In this document: positions 1-10,886 of the stretch, piece after piece
Numbering within the stretch: position 1 is the stretch's first letter
Layout: every line of letters begins with the position of its first letter
NCBI GenBank assembly: GCA_943736015.1
Contig: OX031060.1
Span: forward strand, 5,159,501-5,223,500
From: Tridacna crocea
Taxonomy: Eukaryota; Mollusca; Bivalvia; Cardiida; Cardiidae
DNA: 64,000 nucleotides
Direction of reading: 5' to 3'
Position numbers and translations under genes: made by a program
The notes under the pieces: model-generated
Database searches by the model: none
Told to the model about the DNA's origin: nothing
The model's input: only the letters and a program-made list of their open reading frames with translations

Positions 1-408
1 GAACTATTGAACAAATATTACAAGGAATTAATGGTGTTGAATGCATTCTTGATGATATGGTAATCACAGGTAAGACAGACGACAAACATTTAGAAAAATT
101 AGAAATGGTTTTGTCAAGACTAGCTCGGTATAATTTGAAAGTGAATAGAGATAAATGTTCTTTTTTCCAAGAACGTATAACTTACTGTGGTCATGAAATT
201 GATAAGCATGGGTTGTGGAAAAGCAAAGAAAAAGTCGATGCTGTACTAAATAGCCCAAGACCGCACAATGTCACAACGCTTCGTGCATATCTAGGTCTTC
301 TGAACTATTATCATAGATTTTTGAACAACCTTTCAACTGTTGTCAAACCTTTAAATGAACTTCTTGAGAAAAATAAGAATTTTGAATGGTCAAAAAAGTG
401 TGAATTAA
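1..408 (+). mobile_element. Ty3/gypsy-type retrotransposon pol fossil, fragment
   Basis: The first 400 bases read as reverse transcriptase of the Ty3/gypsy class. The catalytic block appears as LDDMVITG, followed by KCSFF, YCGHEID and LRAYLGLLNYYHRF, the usual order at the end of the RT palm and thumb. Homology stops near 405, and no LTR, integrase or gag is visible inside the window. It is an old, broken fragment whose upstream part may lie beyond the left edge. Confidence 0.85.
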
Positions 409-820
409 AATCGTATCGACCCGGTTCCACCCGTATAGACCCGCATTGTAAACCGTGTAAATTCCTGATGGATTCATGGGCTACGATACGGACGGGAAAA
501 AAATTTGGTCATATTCAAAATTTTGGCACGGATTTCATTTCCGTATTGAAATCCGTTATGGCCCGGTTCAAACCGCACTGACTCGCATCGACCCTCTTCA
601 GTCCGCAGCATAAAACCGCATCTAGCCTTTTCGTATACCCATTGATACCGTATTGCCTTCAAGTAACTGATTTGACAAGGTATACATCCGGGTCTTTACT
701 GGTCGATGCGGGTCGACAGGGGTCGAAAAGGTTTGAGTTAAGGATTTAAAGCAGATTTCTATACGGTTCGAGACAGCCAAACTGGGTTGATAAGGAATTA
801 ATACGGGTTGATGAGGGTCG
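409..820. other. GACCCG / CGGGTC-rich stretch
   Basis: No gene is seen. The left half is full of GACCCG and ACCCGT words and the right half of CGGGTC and GGGTCGA words, so the two halves are loosely complementary, like a decayed fold-back element. GGGTCGAAA recurs after the next MITE near 1362, so this MITE may have split a larger unit. Confidence 0.4.
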
Positions 821-1350
821 TTAAAGGTGGGTATTTAGAATATTTACATCTCACCAAATTAAAAAATATATATATCACTGAAATTTATATAAAAACATAA
901 TACAAATCATCAATAATTAAGACTCATAAAATTACAAACAATTTTTTGTGGTATTTCCTTAAATGGCTACGAAGCCTCTTAAGGTATTTTAGATTTCGCG
1001 CCAAAAATCAATAAAGCATTGTGGGAATGTCAAGTGACTGGCATTAAATTCCATTGCATAACAAACATGTAATAATGATTTTCCATAATCTGTTCTTCGG
1101 ACCTCGTGTGTGAACTTTTGTCTGTGTATTCCTGTATGTAAATGAGCGAATTGATCATCTAAAAATAGAATGTGTCTCCCGTTGGTGTTAACCTGGGTCG
1201 TAGTAAATATCTAATTTCTCTTGTTGTCGGATGGTTTTCGACTACTAGGGTTTTATGAAGTCAGATTAAAAGGCTTTGGGACTATAAGGATGATTTTGTT
1301 TTTTGCATTTTTTTCAGATTTTGGTCCCAAAATCTGAAAGGCCACCTTGA
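821..1350 (+). mobile_element. 0.53-kb TTAA-bounded MITE, copy 1
   Basis: It begins TTAAAGGTGGGTATTTAGA and ends GGCCACCTTGA, giving short inverted ends around AAGGTGG. Two more copies lie at 9507-10053 (reversed) and 26756-27296. All share an AT-rich interior with the phrase GATTTCGCGCCAAAAAT. There is no coding capacity. The right-hand TTAA has decayed to TTGA in this copy. Confidence 0.85.
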
Positions 1351-1452
1351 AGGGTAGATAGGGGTCGAAAGGTATCAAAAAGCGTCATTTGAACAGTGTG
1401 TATAAAATCATGTGGGAGTGGCTCCTCTACTGAACATTCATTAATCATCAAG

Positions 1453-1716
1453 ATGAACAAGAAAGAGGTAGAACTGATGCAGGAGATGCTGGAAATCAAC
1501 AGACAGGTGACAGACGTTGTTGGAAATAATCTGATGCGCATCTTGCAGAGTCAAGGGGACAGAAGGCGACAGAGAAGGCAGAGAAGGTGGTGGACACGGC
1601 CTTGGATCCTCAGGAGACCCGTCCTAGGCCAGTTCGACAGTCTTATGCCAGAGCTGAGACGAGAAGATCCCCAGACGTTTAGGAACTACAGTTGCAGAGC
1701 TCTTGATCAAATCGTT
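1453..1716 (+). pseudogene. PIF/Harbinger transposase, N-terminal fragment
   Basis: An open frame from the ATG at 1453 encodes MNKKEVELMQEMLEINRQV, then a basic stretch RRRQRRQRRWW, then RPWILRRPVLGQFDSLMPEL and RREDPQTFRNY. The order RRWW-RPW-RR-GQ-L-EL-DP-F-NY is the conserved start of HARBI1/PIF-type nucleases just before the first catalytic domain. Similarity fades after about 1716 and the frame runs into the 39-bp satellite. The catalytic triad is absent, so this is a broken 5' piece. No companion Myb-like gene and no terminal repeats were identified. Confidence 0.7.
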
Positions 1717-1761
1717 CTGCACACTTCTGTAGCAGGCGGTGTACTAAAAACCGTCTTGCAA

Positions 1762-2617
1762 CACGTAATCCCTTTAGAGTTGTCATCATTGTTGTTATGG
1801 ACCTAGTATCATTAGAGTCTTTATCACTGTTGTGTATGCACCGAATTTCTTTAAAGACATCATTTCTGATGTGTATGTACATAAACTCTTTAGACTCTTC
1901 ATTTCTGTTTTGTATGTACCTTAACTCTTTAGGGTCTTCATATCTGTTGTGTTTGTACCATATCTCTTTAGAGTCATCATTTCTGTTGTCCCCGTACCAT
2001 ATCTCTTTAAAGTCTTCATTTCTGTTGTGTATGTACCTAAACTCTTCATAGTCTTCATATCTGCTTTGTATGTACTTTATCTCTTTAGAGTCTTCATTTC
2101 CCTTTTGTTGCACCTAATTTTTTGGGAGTCGTCATCATTGTCGTTATGAACCTCATCTCGTTAGAGTCTTTATCAATGTTGTGTACACGCCGAATCTCTT
2201 TAGAGGCATCATTTCTTTGGAGTTCTCATTTCTGTTGTCCCTGTACTTAATCTCTTTAGAGTTCTCATTTCTGCTGTCTCTGTACCTAATCTCTTTTGAG
2301 TATTTATCATTGTTGTTATGTACCTAATCTCTTTAGAGTCTTCATCACGGTTGCTATGTACCTTATATCCTAAGAGTATTCATCACGTTTATCTATGTAC
2401 CTAATCTCTTAAGGGTCTTTATTTCTGTTTTGTATGTACCTAAACTCTTTAGACTCTTTATCTCTGTTTTATATGCACCTAATCTCTTAAGATTCTTCAT
2501 TTCTATTTTGATGTACCTTATCCCTTTAGAGTTGTCATCATTGTTGTTATGAACCTAATCTCATTAGAGTCTTCATCACTGTTGTGTACGCACCGAATTT
2601 TTTTAAAGACGTTAATG
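1762..2617. repeat. 39-bp satellite, array 1
   Basis: Tandem units of about 39 bp are built on CTCTTTAGAGTCTTCAT followed by CTGTTGTGTATGTACCTAA. Units are diverged and some are 1-3 bases off length. Because 39 is a multiple of three, every frame can stay open over several units, which produces meaningless repeat ORFs on both strands. Confidence 0.9.
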
Positions 2618-3529
2618 ACAAATTCTTCCAACGGACAGATTTTTTTTAAACTTTGTACATACAAAGCTCATCATGTCTCTTGTAGATTATAATGATAGAA
2701 AAAGGGGGTCCCCGTGCTCGTTTCTGAGAAATTCGCTTTTGAAAAAGGTATATACAGTTCCAAAATTCAGCATATACTAGATTTAACACACTTTCCTTTA
2801 ATAGTCAATTAAACAGGAAAATTGCCAGAAGAATATACAAATATACATCACTTTAAAGAAAAATAATTCAGTTTTACACAAAAAACATATGAAAGCCTGG
2901 TTCTGAGCATGGTAAATGTACCAATATGCATTTTAAATATAGACAATTGAGTTAAAAAGGGAGATAATTTGACCGGGTTAAGGGTTAATTTTCAATCAAA
3001 ACATACTTTCTAACGGACAGATTCTTTTTAAAATTTCCACAATCTTAGTACTTATAAATCTTGACAATAAGAAAAAATAAAATTGGCACCTACCCGTGCT
3101 TCTTTCCCCAGGAAACAGGGATGAAGGTCAGGTTGGACGTTAATGTTTTCCAAGGAAAACTATATAATAGAAGCTCAGCAGACATAGTGGGAAAGAAGCA
3201 ATTGCTCATGCTTATTGAAAGCGATTTCTCCATTTCCCACATTAATCCTATACTCCTTCAAAAAATAAATATAGCCTATATACCTCAAATTTATATCAAA
3301 CCCTTAATTATCTACATGTTTTTTTTTTTTTTTATAAATTTGCATACATGATTACGGCTCATAGAAATGCAAAAAAACAAGAAATGTCTCTGGAAAAAGT
3401 GGGATAAAAGCTCAGCAGACATGATGGAAAAGGGAAAAAATATTCAGTAGAAGAAATTTCTCCTGTTCCCACAGTATTTTTCAAAGAGGAAATAGCCATA
3501 CTTCCAGAAATATGTATACTTCAACAGCT
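2618..3529. repeat. Diverged dispersed repeat in two partial copies, plus weak hairpins
   Basis: AACGGACAGATT occurs at about 2631 and 3012, each time followed by a T-rich tract, so two old copies of one repeat lie side by side. Two weak hairpins follow at about 3188-3241 and 3417-3470, each preceded by GCTCAGCAGACAT. Their stems start GTGGGAAA or ATGGAAAAGG and close on TTCCCAC, reminiscent of the family A stem. No gene is evident. Confidence 0.5.
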
Positions 3530-3611
3530 TCAATTTTCTGCCTGTTTTAATTGTTTGCTGTGTAACTGGACTTTTTTTCGAGCTAGTTCTTTACCAGTCA
3601 TATCATCCTTA

Positions 3612-3681
3612 CACTGGCAGGCCAGTTTTGATGCTATCACCTTCATCCTGAAAGGATAGCATGACAACTGGCCTGCCAGTG
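3612..3681. repeat. 27-bp-arm palindrome
   Basis: Arms 3612-3638 and 3655-3681 are reverse complements with two mismatches (core CACTGGCAGGCCAGTT), separated by 16 bases. The surrounding 290-base minus-strand open frame matches nothing I recognise. It runs straight through the palindrome, so I do not call it a gene. Confidence 0.75.
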
Positions 3682-3969
3682 TCAGGAAAATGTCAGAAGC
3701 TGTATCATTTTCAGCGTTGGATGGCTGACATTGCGTAAAAAATTTTCTTTTTCCATGACAAATAAGCATTCGTTTTGATGAAAACTTTCCCTTTTTATTT
3801 CGACCATAGAATACCATGGCTAGTGCAACCGTGCTAGTACTATCCGTAGAATGTTCGGTCCGCTGTTGCTATTGCCATATGTGCGAAAAAATACACATTA
3901 GCGCTGATAGTTTTACTTTCTGTGAGAAATACTCATGCGCAGTATGGATGCGCGTAAACATTTATACCA

Positions 3970-4910
3970 AACGTCGTTAAGGCATCATTTCTGATGTGTA
4001 TGTACATAAACTCTGTAGAGTCTTAATTTCGGTTTTGTATGTACCTTAACTCTTTAGGGTCTTCATATCTGTTGTGTATGTACCATATCTCTTTAGAGTC
4101 ATCATTTCTGTTGTCCCTGTACCTTATCTCTTTAGAGTATTCGTTTCTGTTGTGTATGTACCAAAACTCTTTGGAGTTTTCATTCATATCTGTTGTGTTT
4201 GTACCTAAACTCTTTCGAGTCTTCGTTTTTGTTGTGTATGTACCTTATCTCTTTAGAGTCATCATTTCTGTTTTGTATGTGCCTGATCTCTTTAGAGTCT
4301 TCATTTCCCTTTTGGTGCACCTAAATGTTTGTGAGTCATCATCATTGTTGTTATGAACCTAATCTAGTTAAAGTCTTTATCAATGTTGTGTACGAACCCC
4401 CCGGACCCCCCCCCCCCACCCTCTGGATCCGCCAGTGGCACTGAATCTCTTTAGAGTCATCATTTCTGTTGTGTATATACCTAATCTCTTTAGAGTCTTC
4501 ATCACAGTTTTGTAGGCACCTAATCTCTTTAGAGTATCAGTCAATGTTGTGTATGTACCTAATCTCTTTAGAGTCTTCATCACAGTTGTGTAGGCACCTA
4601 ATCTCTTTAGAGTATCAGTCAATGTTGTGTATGTACCTAATCTCTTTAGAGTCTTCATCACAATTGTGTAGGCACCTAATCTCTTTAGAGTATTAGTCAC
4701 TGTTGTGTATGTACCTAATCTCTTTAGAGTCTTCATCATGGTTGCCATGTACCTTATATCCTAAGAGTATTCATCACGTTTGTCTATGTACCTAATCTCC
4801 TTTAGTCATCTATGTTGTCTCTCATCTAAGAGTCCTTATCAAATTTAGGTACCTTATCTCTCTTGAGTCCTCATTCCTGTTATCTATGTACCTAATCTTT
4901 TTAGATAACC
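3970..4910. repeat. 39-bp satellite, array 2, with 78-bp higher-order part
   Basis: Same satellite as 1762-2617. At about 4485-4760 two alternating unit types (TCATCACAGTTGTGTAGGCA and TATCAGTCAATGTTGTGTAT) repeat as a 78-bp dimer with few differences, so this core expanded most recently. A poly-C tract lies at about 4401-4419. The opening of this array resembles array 1 near 1849, so the two arrays share an ancestor longer than one unit. Confidence 0.9.
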
Positions 4911-4990
4911 ATGCTTTCAATGGTGCTTAAAAATTGATTAATTGTACGAGTATTTTACGGATAGCTAAGTAAATGAACGCGAGATCAGAT

Positions 4991-5219
4991 TTCACTCAAT
5001 GCAAAACGGCAATGTTTTAGGTGTGCCCAAATCGAAAACATTTGCAGAAAACAATATAAAACTGACTGAAAATTTGAAATTTGTTTTGTGAAGGGTAGAC
5101 AACATGGTGGGAAAGAGAGAAAATGCTGGTTACCAACATTTTCTCCTTTTCCCACAATGTTTTCTAAATGCTTCTTTCTCAGGGTCGTCAGAAGTAGGGA
5201 TTGTGTGGTAATGGGTTAA
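4991..5219 (-). mobile_element. Family A hairpin MITE
   Basis: The left end is decayed; the right end TGGTAATGGGTTAA is intact. The central stem has several mismatches, making this one of the older copies and the first met from the left. Confidence 0.8.
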
Positions 5220-5244
5220 AGCGCCTGTTAAACATATTTCGGTT

Positions 5245-5432
5245 AAAAACCTCTAAACATATATCAAATTATACAAATCTCTCTTGATTCTGCTTCCTGG
5301 GAACTACGCCAGTACTCGAGCCGGATGTGTTGGTCAATGAAAGATCCCATAGTTGAAACCCGCTCCAGGGTCTTGAACTTGAGTCCCTTTGGTTATGTGG
5401 CAGACGCTCTACCTCTCAACCATGGACACTAT
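5245..5432 (-). mobile_element. tRNA-derived SINE (core CCCAGGAAGC)
   Basis: Read on the minus strand, 5432-5370 is tRNA-like: an A-box-like GAGAGGTAGAGCG, then a B-box-like CAAGTTCAAGACCC. A body containing GAGTACTGGCGTAGTTCCCA follows. The same body occurs at 18930-19128 behind a different tRNA-like head. Ends are uncertain. Confidence 0.55.
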
Positions 5433-6560
5433 CAATTAAGCTTTAGCCGTTTAATGTTGTCGCTGTCAAAAGGGAAGCATGCATTTTTTAACTTTAAATC
5501 TACATATATTGTTTATGTATACCTAAACGCTTTAGGGTTCATACTGCTTTTTAGATACCTTGACACGTTGGAATACATCATTACTACGTTCTCTGTCCTA
5601 ACCACATACAAACAGACAAAGCAATGATTATATAAGCTCTTTTATCTCACAAAAAGCCAGACGGGCTGAAAAACGTAAATTCCGTAAAGCTTACAACACA
5701 GTGGTATAGGTGTATTTTTTTTTTCATTTTTAGGATGCAAATAAAGATAAAACAGGCATCATTTTGTTTAGGTTTATTCGGTAGGAGGTTTTTTTTTGCA
5801 AGTTTTTTAAAGAAAAAGGAATCGATCTTTTTGCATTTGTCTGATTCAGCAATGGAACTCTAAATATAGCCCATAAACAGTATGCATGAAATCTAAAATT
5901 AGACACTGCACAACATTTTGGAAAAACCGAAAGCAGTGCTATTGCGTTCATCGAAAAATAACATGCATGTTTTTTCATCACATGACCCGATTCTGACCAC
6001 TCGAAAAACGATTTTACACCATGAGTGCAATTATTACCTTATGTAGTCATCTTATTACGTTTTGGGGTAATAAAACACCATCACGTAATTTAAAGACCAC
6101 ATAACGTATTTGCAAAGACCACACCTCTTAACGCATATATATAGCAAATGATGGAATACAGAAAAACTAGACGATCTAAAATATCACATACAGAAATGTT
6201 TTAGGACAACATAGGACAGTTATGGCGTTCCATAGTGGCGGATGGCGAGTCTGTCCTTGACGAGCGGGCTCTTCATATGCCACCCGGAATCCGTCAGTAA
6301 CTAAACATTCATTAGTCTACCATCTATTATCACAAGGATTTTTTTGCGTCAGTATTTGCCAGTCTGTTACTGGTCATTGTTCTTGTTAAACATATATTTC
6401 TTTTTCCCCAGTCTCGCGGCAGACGATTTCTGTTAGCGCTGTGGCAAATGGATAATCCTGTTCGATGAGAGCTCTTTCTCCATATGCATCAGTGATAACA
6501 TAGATCTGTGTTAGGCCTAACAATAATGTTTACTCATGCTCACCTTATTAACAAAGCTAT
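5433..6560. other. No recognisable feature
   Basis: AT-rich sequence with short A and T runs. I see no coding exon, RNA gene or repeat recurring elsewhere in the window. Confidence 0.5.
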
Positions 6561-6669
6561 CTCCAAACCCATCCTCGGATACCCAAGGGTCTCCCTATTT
6601 GCTACGCTACATCGATGTAGCGTAGCAAATAGGGAGACCCCAGGGTATCCGAGGATGCTCCAAACCCAT
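6561..6669. repeat. 88-bp near-perfect palindrome between 12-bp direct repeats
   Basis: Arms 6570-6613 and 6614-6657 are complementary over 44 bases with two mismatches and no spacer (centre ATCGAT). CTCCAAACCCAT occurs at 6561-6572 and again at 6658-6669. The layout suggests insertion of a small palindromic element with a target duplication, or a replication-fork template switch. Confidence 0.9.
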
Positions 6670-6769
6670 TTAGGACAACTTTATTTTGTTGATAATCAAA
6701 CTTTGAATAACAATCAAGTGTAAGATTTTTTTTCATCTACATGTTCATATGATATTATCTCTACTTTAT

Positions 6770-7300
6770 CTTTGTGATCTCCCCATCCCACAATTATCCC
6801 ACTATTTTGCTATATAGTAAGCCCTACGCACTAACGTTAGTTGAACAAATTGTATCATATTCCTATTGCAGTCATTTTCTTTCCTTTCTTTGTCTGTCAC
6901 CTTTTGCCTTTCCTATATCCTTATGTTCTATCCTTTTTGACTGTAATATATATAATATATTCTTAGTTCTTACTTTTTTGTAATTTTGCAGTCCCAGCTT
7001 TGACTACTTATATCCATTGTCCCCATTATTGCCATTTTCTCTCTATCCCCACAATGCTCTATATTCTAATATTCTCTCCACCATTCTTTGATTGCAATTT
7101 ATATGTAGATCTACATCTTTTTAATCCCAACTTCTTTTGTGATAATGCAGACCCAGCTTGTTAACTCATTTCCCCCCACCCCCGTCTCAAATACGCCCAT
7201 TATTGCCACTCTCTCTCTATACCCCTAAGTACATTTTTATTTCCTACTTTTTTTGTAAAACTGCAGTCTCAACTTGTTTACTGATTTCTCTCTGTCTCTC

Positions 7301-7332
<32 letters not shown>

Positions 7333-7440
7333 CCCGTTTATTGTATGTCTATTTTGCCACTTTCTCTCTATCCCCCACAATGCTATGCTCCGATAGACCA
7401 CCTCTTTTTGTATTAAATACTGTGAAAACAACTCTTTACC
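6770..7440. repeat. Pyrimidine-rich diverged tandem repeat
   Basis: The plus strand is strongly C/T biased. A unit of roughly 120 bp recurs at least three times, marked by TGCAGTCCCAGCTT, TGCAGACCCAGCTTG and TGCAGTCTCAACTTG, and by CCATTATTGCCA with CTCTCTCTAT. Open frames here are low-complexity artefacts. Confidence 0.65.
7287..7332. repeat. (TC)n microsatellite
   Basis: About 46 bases of nearly pure TC with single interruptions, inside the pyrimidine-rich tandem region. Confidence 0.95.
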
Positions 7441-7726
7441 TTCCTTTCTTTGTTTTAGTCCCTATATATGACTCCTCTTTTTTCTCCGAAACGCCATTAG
7501 GTTTTATTTCACACCGGGATCATATAAAGTTAACATGTTATATATCGAATCCCTGTTTCACAGCAGGACTATTCTACATTATTTCCCCCATATTGTAATG
7601 TATAATACTTGGGTGTAATCATGAAAGAGATAATGTTATACATGTATGTTATATGTCATGTTATGACTGAGCAATATTCCTGCTCAAACACAAAGTTCTG
7701 CCTTTAGAAACTGGTCATTGGAAAAT

Positions 7727-7949
7727 TTAACCCATTACCACAATATCCCTACTTTTTGACGCCCCTGAGAAAGAAGCCTTTAGAAAACATTGTAGAAAAA
7801 AAAGAAAATGCTGGTAACCATCATTTTCTCCTTTTCCCACAATGTTTTCTACCCTTCACAAAACAAATTTCCAGTCACTTTTATTATGTCGTCTGCAAAT
7901 GCTTTCAATTTGGAGAAGTCTTTAATATTGTCGTTTGGTAATGAGTTAA
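7727..7949 (+). mobile_element. Family A hairpin MITE
   Basis: Both ends are intact (TTAACCCATTACCA and GGTAATGAGTTAA). The left stem arm carries an A-rich substitution cluster, so the hairpin is imperfect. Confidence 0.9.
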
Positions 7950-8313
7950 GAGGCCTTGACTATGGTTGACCGTCATCTTTTCGTGATCTACGGTCCGAAA
8001 CACGTTACATATAACCCTAAGACTGCTAAGCAAGACGCGTTGCACTTTTTCAGAGAGTGTAGAACAATAATAGACTTCATAAAACGTGCAGACTGATCGT
8101 TGATCTATGCTGTACGATACAGTACTTAGTTTCTTTCCGATGAAATCAGCTTTAAATCGTATTACTGGTGTTTTACTATTGTACCGAAAGTTTAGTTTCA
8201 GTTATTTAGCTGTTTGAGGGTAAGTAGATTCTAGATCTAGTTCCCAAAGTAGAAGCAAAGTCATTTTCTGAAAAAAAAACCACATATCTAGGACCTGTCT
8301 TGTTAAACCTAAA

Positions 8314-8764
8314 CACGGCGGGGAATCACGTGACACAACAACAACAACAATGACAGTTATTTGAAAAAATTCCCCAACTTCAGGTAAGAAAATCTTCAAT
8401 AATTCCATTAATATGTGACCGATTGGAATTTGGTTTGAAGCAGAGAAGGCGGAAGGACTCCAGGGATTCGCTTGATGTGTTAGAGTTTTTAAACAACACC
8501 TGATAAAAAAGTTATTGACGAGCAAACAAATTATCCAGGGTAAAAAATTTGTTTGCTCGTCAATAACTTTTTTATCAGGTGTTGTTTAAAAAATCTAACA
8601 CATCAAGCGAATCCCTGGAGTCCTTCCGCCTTCTCTGCTTCAAACCAAATTCCAATCGGTCATGTATTAACGGAATTATTGAAGATTTTCTTACCTGAAG
8701 TCGGGGAATTTTTTCAAATAACGGTCATTGTTGTTGTTGTTGTGTCACGTGATTCCCCGCCGTG
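8314..8764. mobile_element. Fold-back element with 219-bp arms
   Basis: Arms 8314-8532 and 8546-8764 are reverse complements with only scattered differences, separated by 13 bases. Outer ends read CACGGCGGGGAATCACGTG. Each arm carries the same short open frame (MLVNNFFIRCCLK), which is a side effect of the duplication. A third copy of the arm exists in the plus orientation at 15329-15463 and 18428-18503, where a transposon has split it. Confidence 0.95.
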
Positions 8765-9098
8765 CTAAAGTTTCGATTGGGAGATGCTTGATACAAAATG
8801 AAGTACAAAATTGGTCTACTTTCGATTTTTCATCGGCTGGAGGGAGGGGAGGGGTGGGGTGGGAGAGGGGTTTAAATGCTAATAATAAAAGTACGATATG
8901 CGCAAAAGCAATCATTATCTCCCGCTATATTATATCTTCGAAGAATATGGCCCGCCCGGGCGGCTCAGTGGTGAGCGCGTTGGACTCATGACCTGGTGGT
9001 TGTGAGTTCGATACCCGGTTGAGGCAAACTTAATTCTTTCCGGCGTATTTTCGCCTCTCACCTCTGCTGAAGCATGTGAGAAAAGCAGTCGGTGGCTT

Positions 9099-9399
9099 GA
9101 TTTGATTATTTTCGTTTATTTATCGTCGCTACCGGTTGCCCATCTGAGCGACGCCCCCAGAAGACGGTTAGTTGTTACGGGGGATAGTGCAAGGATACAG
9201 AACGAAACTACTGAGAATTCCGCCTGGTTCTTTAACGTGCTCGGTGTGTAGCACCGTCACACGGGACCTCGGTTTAACGTCTCATCCGAAAGACTATTAG
9301 TAATTTTTAGTTGTCCAGCCGGGGATTCGAACCCACAACCTGTAGGACATTGTGTTCACAAGTCCTACGCTCTACCTACTGAGCTATATCGGCTGGTAT
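9099..9399 (-). mobile_element. tRNA-derived SINE nested in SINE-C, 12-bp target duplication
   Basis: AGTCGGTGGCTT is duplicated exactly at 9087-9098 and 9400-9411. On the minus strand the insert starts with a tRNA-like head (GATATAGCTCAGTAGGTAGA, then GGTTCGAATCCC). A body follows whose complement reads GGTTCTTTAACGTGCTCGGT and TCTCATCCGAAAGACT. Exact duplication and a readable head argue for a fairly recent LINE-assisted insertion. Confidence 0.9.
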
Positions 9400-9506
9400 A
9401 GTCGGTGGCTTTGGAAAGAAAGTAGTGTCAGTACTGGTATGAGAAAGCCAGGAAACACATGTGCGTCACCGACCGCCATGATATGACCTTAGCTGTTAAA
9501 GTGGCG

Positions 9507-10053
9507 TTAAGGGTGGCCCTTCAGATTTTGGGACGAAAATTATGCAAAAATGCAAAAAAAAAAATCATTCTTATACTCCCAAAGCCTTTTAATTTGCGTC
9601 CATAAAACCCCAGTAGTCGAAAACTATCCAATAACACGAGAAATTAGAGATTTATTATGGATCAGGTGGAAACCAACGGGAGATACGTTCTATTTTTAGA
9701 TTATCAATTCTCTCATTTAAATACAGGAAAACACAGACGAAGTTTCAAATATCCGTCCCAAGAAGACATTATGGAAAATAATTATTACATGTTTGTTATG
9801 TAATGGAATTTAAGCGTTATTAGTCACTTGCCAGCCACTATACATTCCCACAATACTTTATTGATTTTTGGCGCTAAATCCAAAAATAACATAAGAGGCT
9901 ACGTAGCCTTTAAAGAAAATACCATAAAAAAAAAAAATGTAATTTTATTATTCTTAATTATTGATGATTCGTATTGCTTTTCCCTGCAAATTTCAATGAT
10001 ATATATATATTTCAACTTGCTGTGATGTGAAAATTCTAAATACCCACCTTTAA
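9507..10053 (-). mobile_element. 0.53-kb TTAA-bounded MITE, copy 2, in the SINE tail
   Basis: Reversed relative to copy 1. It is flanked by TTAA at 9507-9510 and 10050-10053. The SINE tail reads GTGGCG-TTAA before it and TTAA-ACTCCAACAC after it, as expected if a single TTAA in the tail was duplicated on insertion. Confidence 0.9.
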
Positions 10054-10886
10054 ACTCCAACACAACCAACCAATCGAAGAATATGACATGCGCAGACAAC
10101 GCAAAAGCAATACTCAACAAGGTTTTTACCATTTAACAAGCGGACGCGTTATGTTACATATCGGATTCGTTAGTTTTAGAATTTTTGCGTTCCTGCCAAT
10201 GTAATTAGATTAAATATCAAACAGTCGCCTGTTCGGACACTTTTTACACAACAGATAGTTTTCAGCTGACCGAGAAGGAACTAATATATAACCAAAGCAA
10301 GGGAGTATTTAAGAAAGTTGTGATCATTCGAGGGGATAAGAAAGGTAACAAAACCGTTTCTTCTATTTATAGCTGCAAGCTGGAATTTTTGTTCTATTTT
10401 TAATATCAATCGCCAAACCGGGAAACCAACATTTTTCAACCGGTGTCACACGGTTCCGGGCCAGACTGGTTACCGTCCCTGATTCTAATACGTGTAGTGG
10501 TAACACACCATTATCTCCCGCTAGATGGCATTCTATAAATACTCATCTATCTGATAGGTTGTCGTTATACCATTATCTCCCGCTAGATGGCATTCTATAA
10601 ATACTCATCGAATCTTCGAAGAATATGACGGAGATTATTTATTGACACAGGGGCTTTTACTATGTTAGCTCTGAGTCCCTGTAGTCCTACCCGTTAGGGT
10701 TGTATTTTTGGTCAAGGTTTATCTTTTGTACTTTTAATTTAGTCTTTACCCATTTTGGGACCTGCTGTGGAGGGGCGGTAGGGAAAGAACGGGCACCCCA
10801 GTAGTTTTGGCTTCATGCCCCTACTGCGAGGTGTCGTCCTGATCGCCCCGCACAGCAGGCAAGACTGACGGCTGTCCCTCAATTTT
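10054..10886. other. Mixed repeats: 40-bp direct duplication and a GC-rich inverted motif
   Basis: A 40-base segment starting CCATTATCTCCCGCTAGATG is repeated exactly at 10508-10547 and 10570-10609. CCTGCTGTG near 10762 is mirrored by CACAGCAGG near 10850, enclosing a GC-rich block. GAATATGACATGCGCAGACA at about 10080 recurs at about 15124, on the other side of the long-TIR element. No gene is seen. Confidence 0.6.

Larger units (their letters stand above)
8945..10075 (+). mobile_element. tRNA-derived SINE (SINE-C) carrying two nested insertions
   Basis: The head GGCTCAGTGGTGAGCGCGTT and the B-box-like GAGTTCGATACCCGGTTG mark a tRNA-derived SINE. The body resumes at 9400 with GTCGGTGGCTTTGGAAAG and the tail reads CTGTTAAAGTGGCGTTAA. 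A minus-strand SINE sits at 9099-9399 and a TTAA MITE at 9507-10053, after which tail remnants continue. Other pieces of this SINE lie at 26600-27335 and 60222-60397. Confidence 0.8.

Noticed and set aside
3530-3817. 95-codon minus-strand frame (MVFYGRNKKGKFSS)
   Set aside because: Runs through a palindrome, has no recognised motif, and has no splice or promoter context.
4380-4748. Repetitive open frames on both strands (TLKRLG and SLESSSQ repeats)
   Set aside because: Artefact of the 39-bp satellite, whose length is a multiple of three.
7158-7598. 146-codon frame in the C/T-rich region
   Set aside because: Low-complexity Ser/Leu/Pro translation of a pyrimidine tract with a TC microsatellite.
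8202-8768. Twin open frames MLVNNFFIRCCLK on opposite strands
   Set aside because: They arise from the two arms of the fold-back; a third truncated version lies at 15336.
8945-9020. tRNA gene on the plus strand
   Set aside because: Head of SINE-C; other copies carry the same body without it.
9320-9399. tRNA gene on the minus strand
   Set aside because: Anticodon-arm region is malformed and a SINE body follows directly; target duplication shows it is a SINE head.
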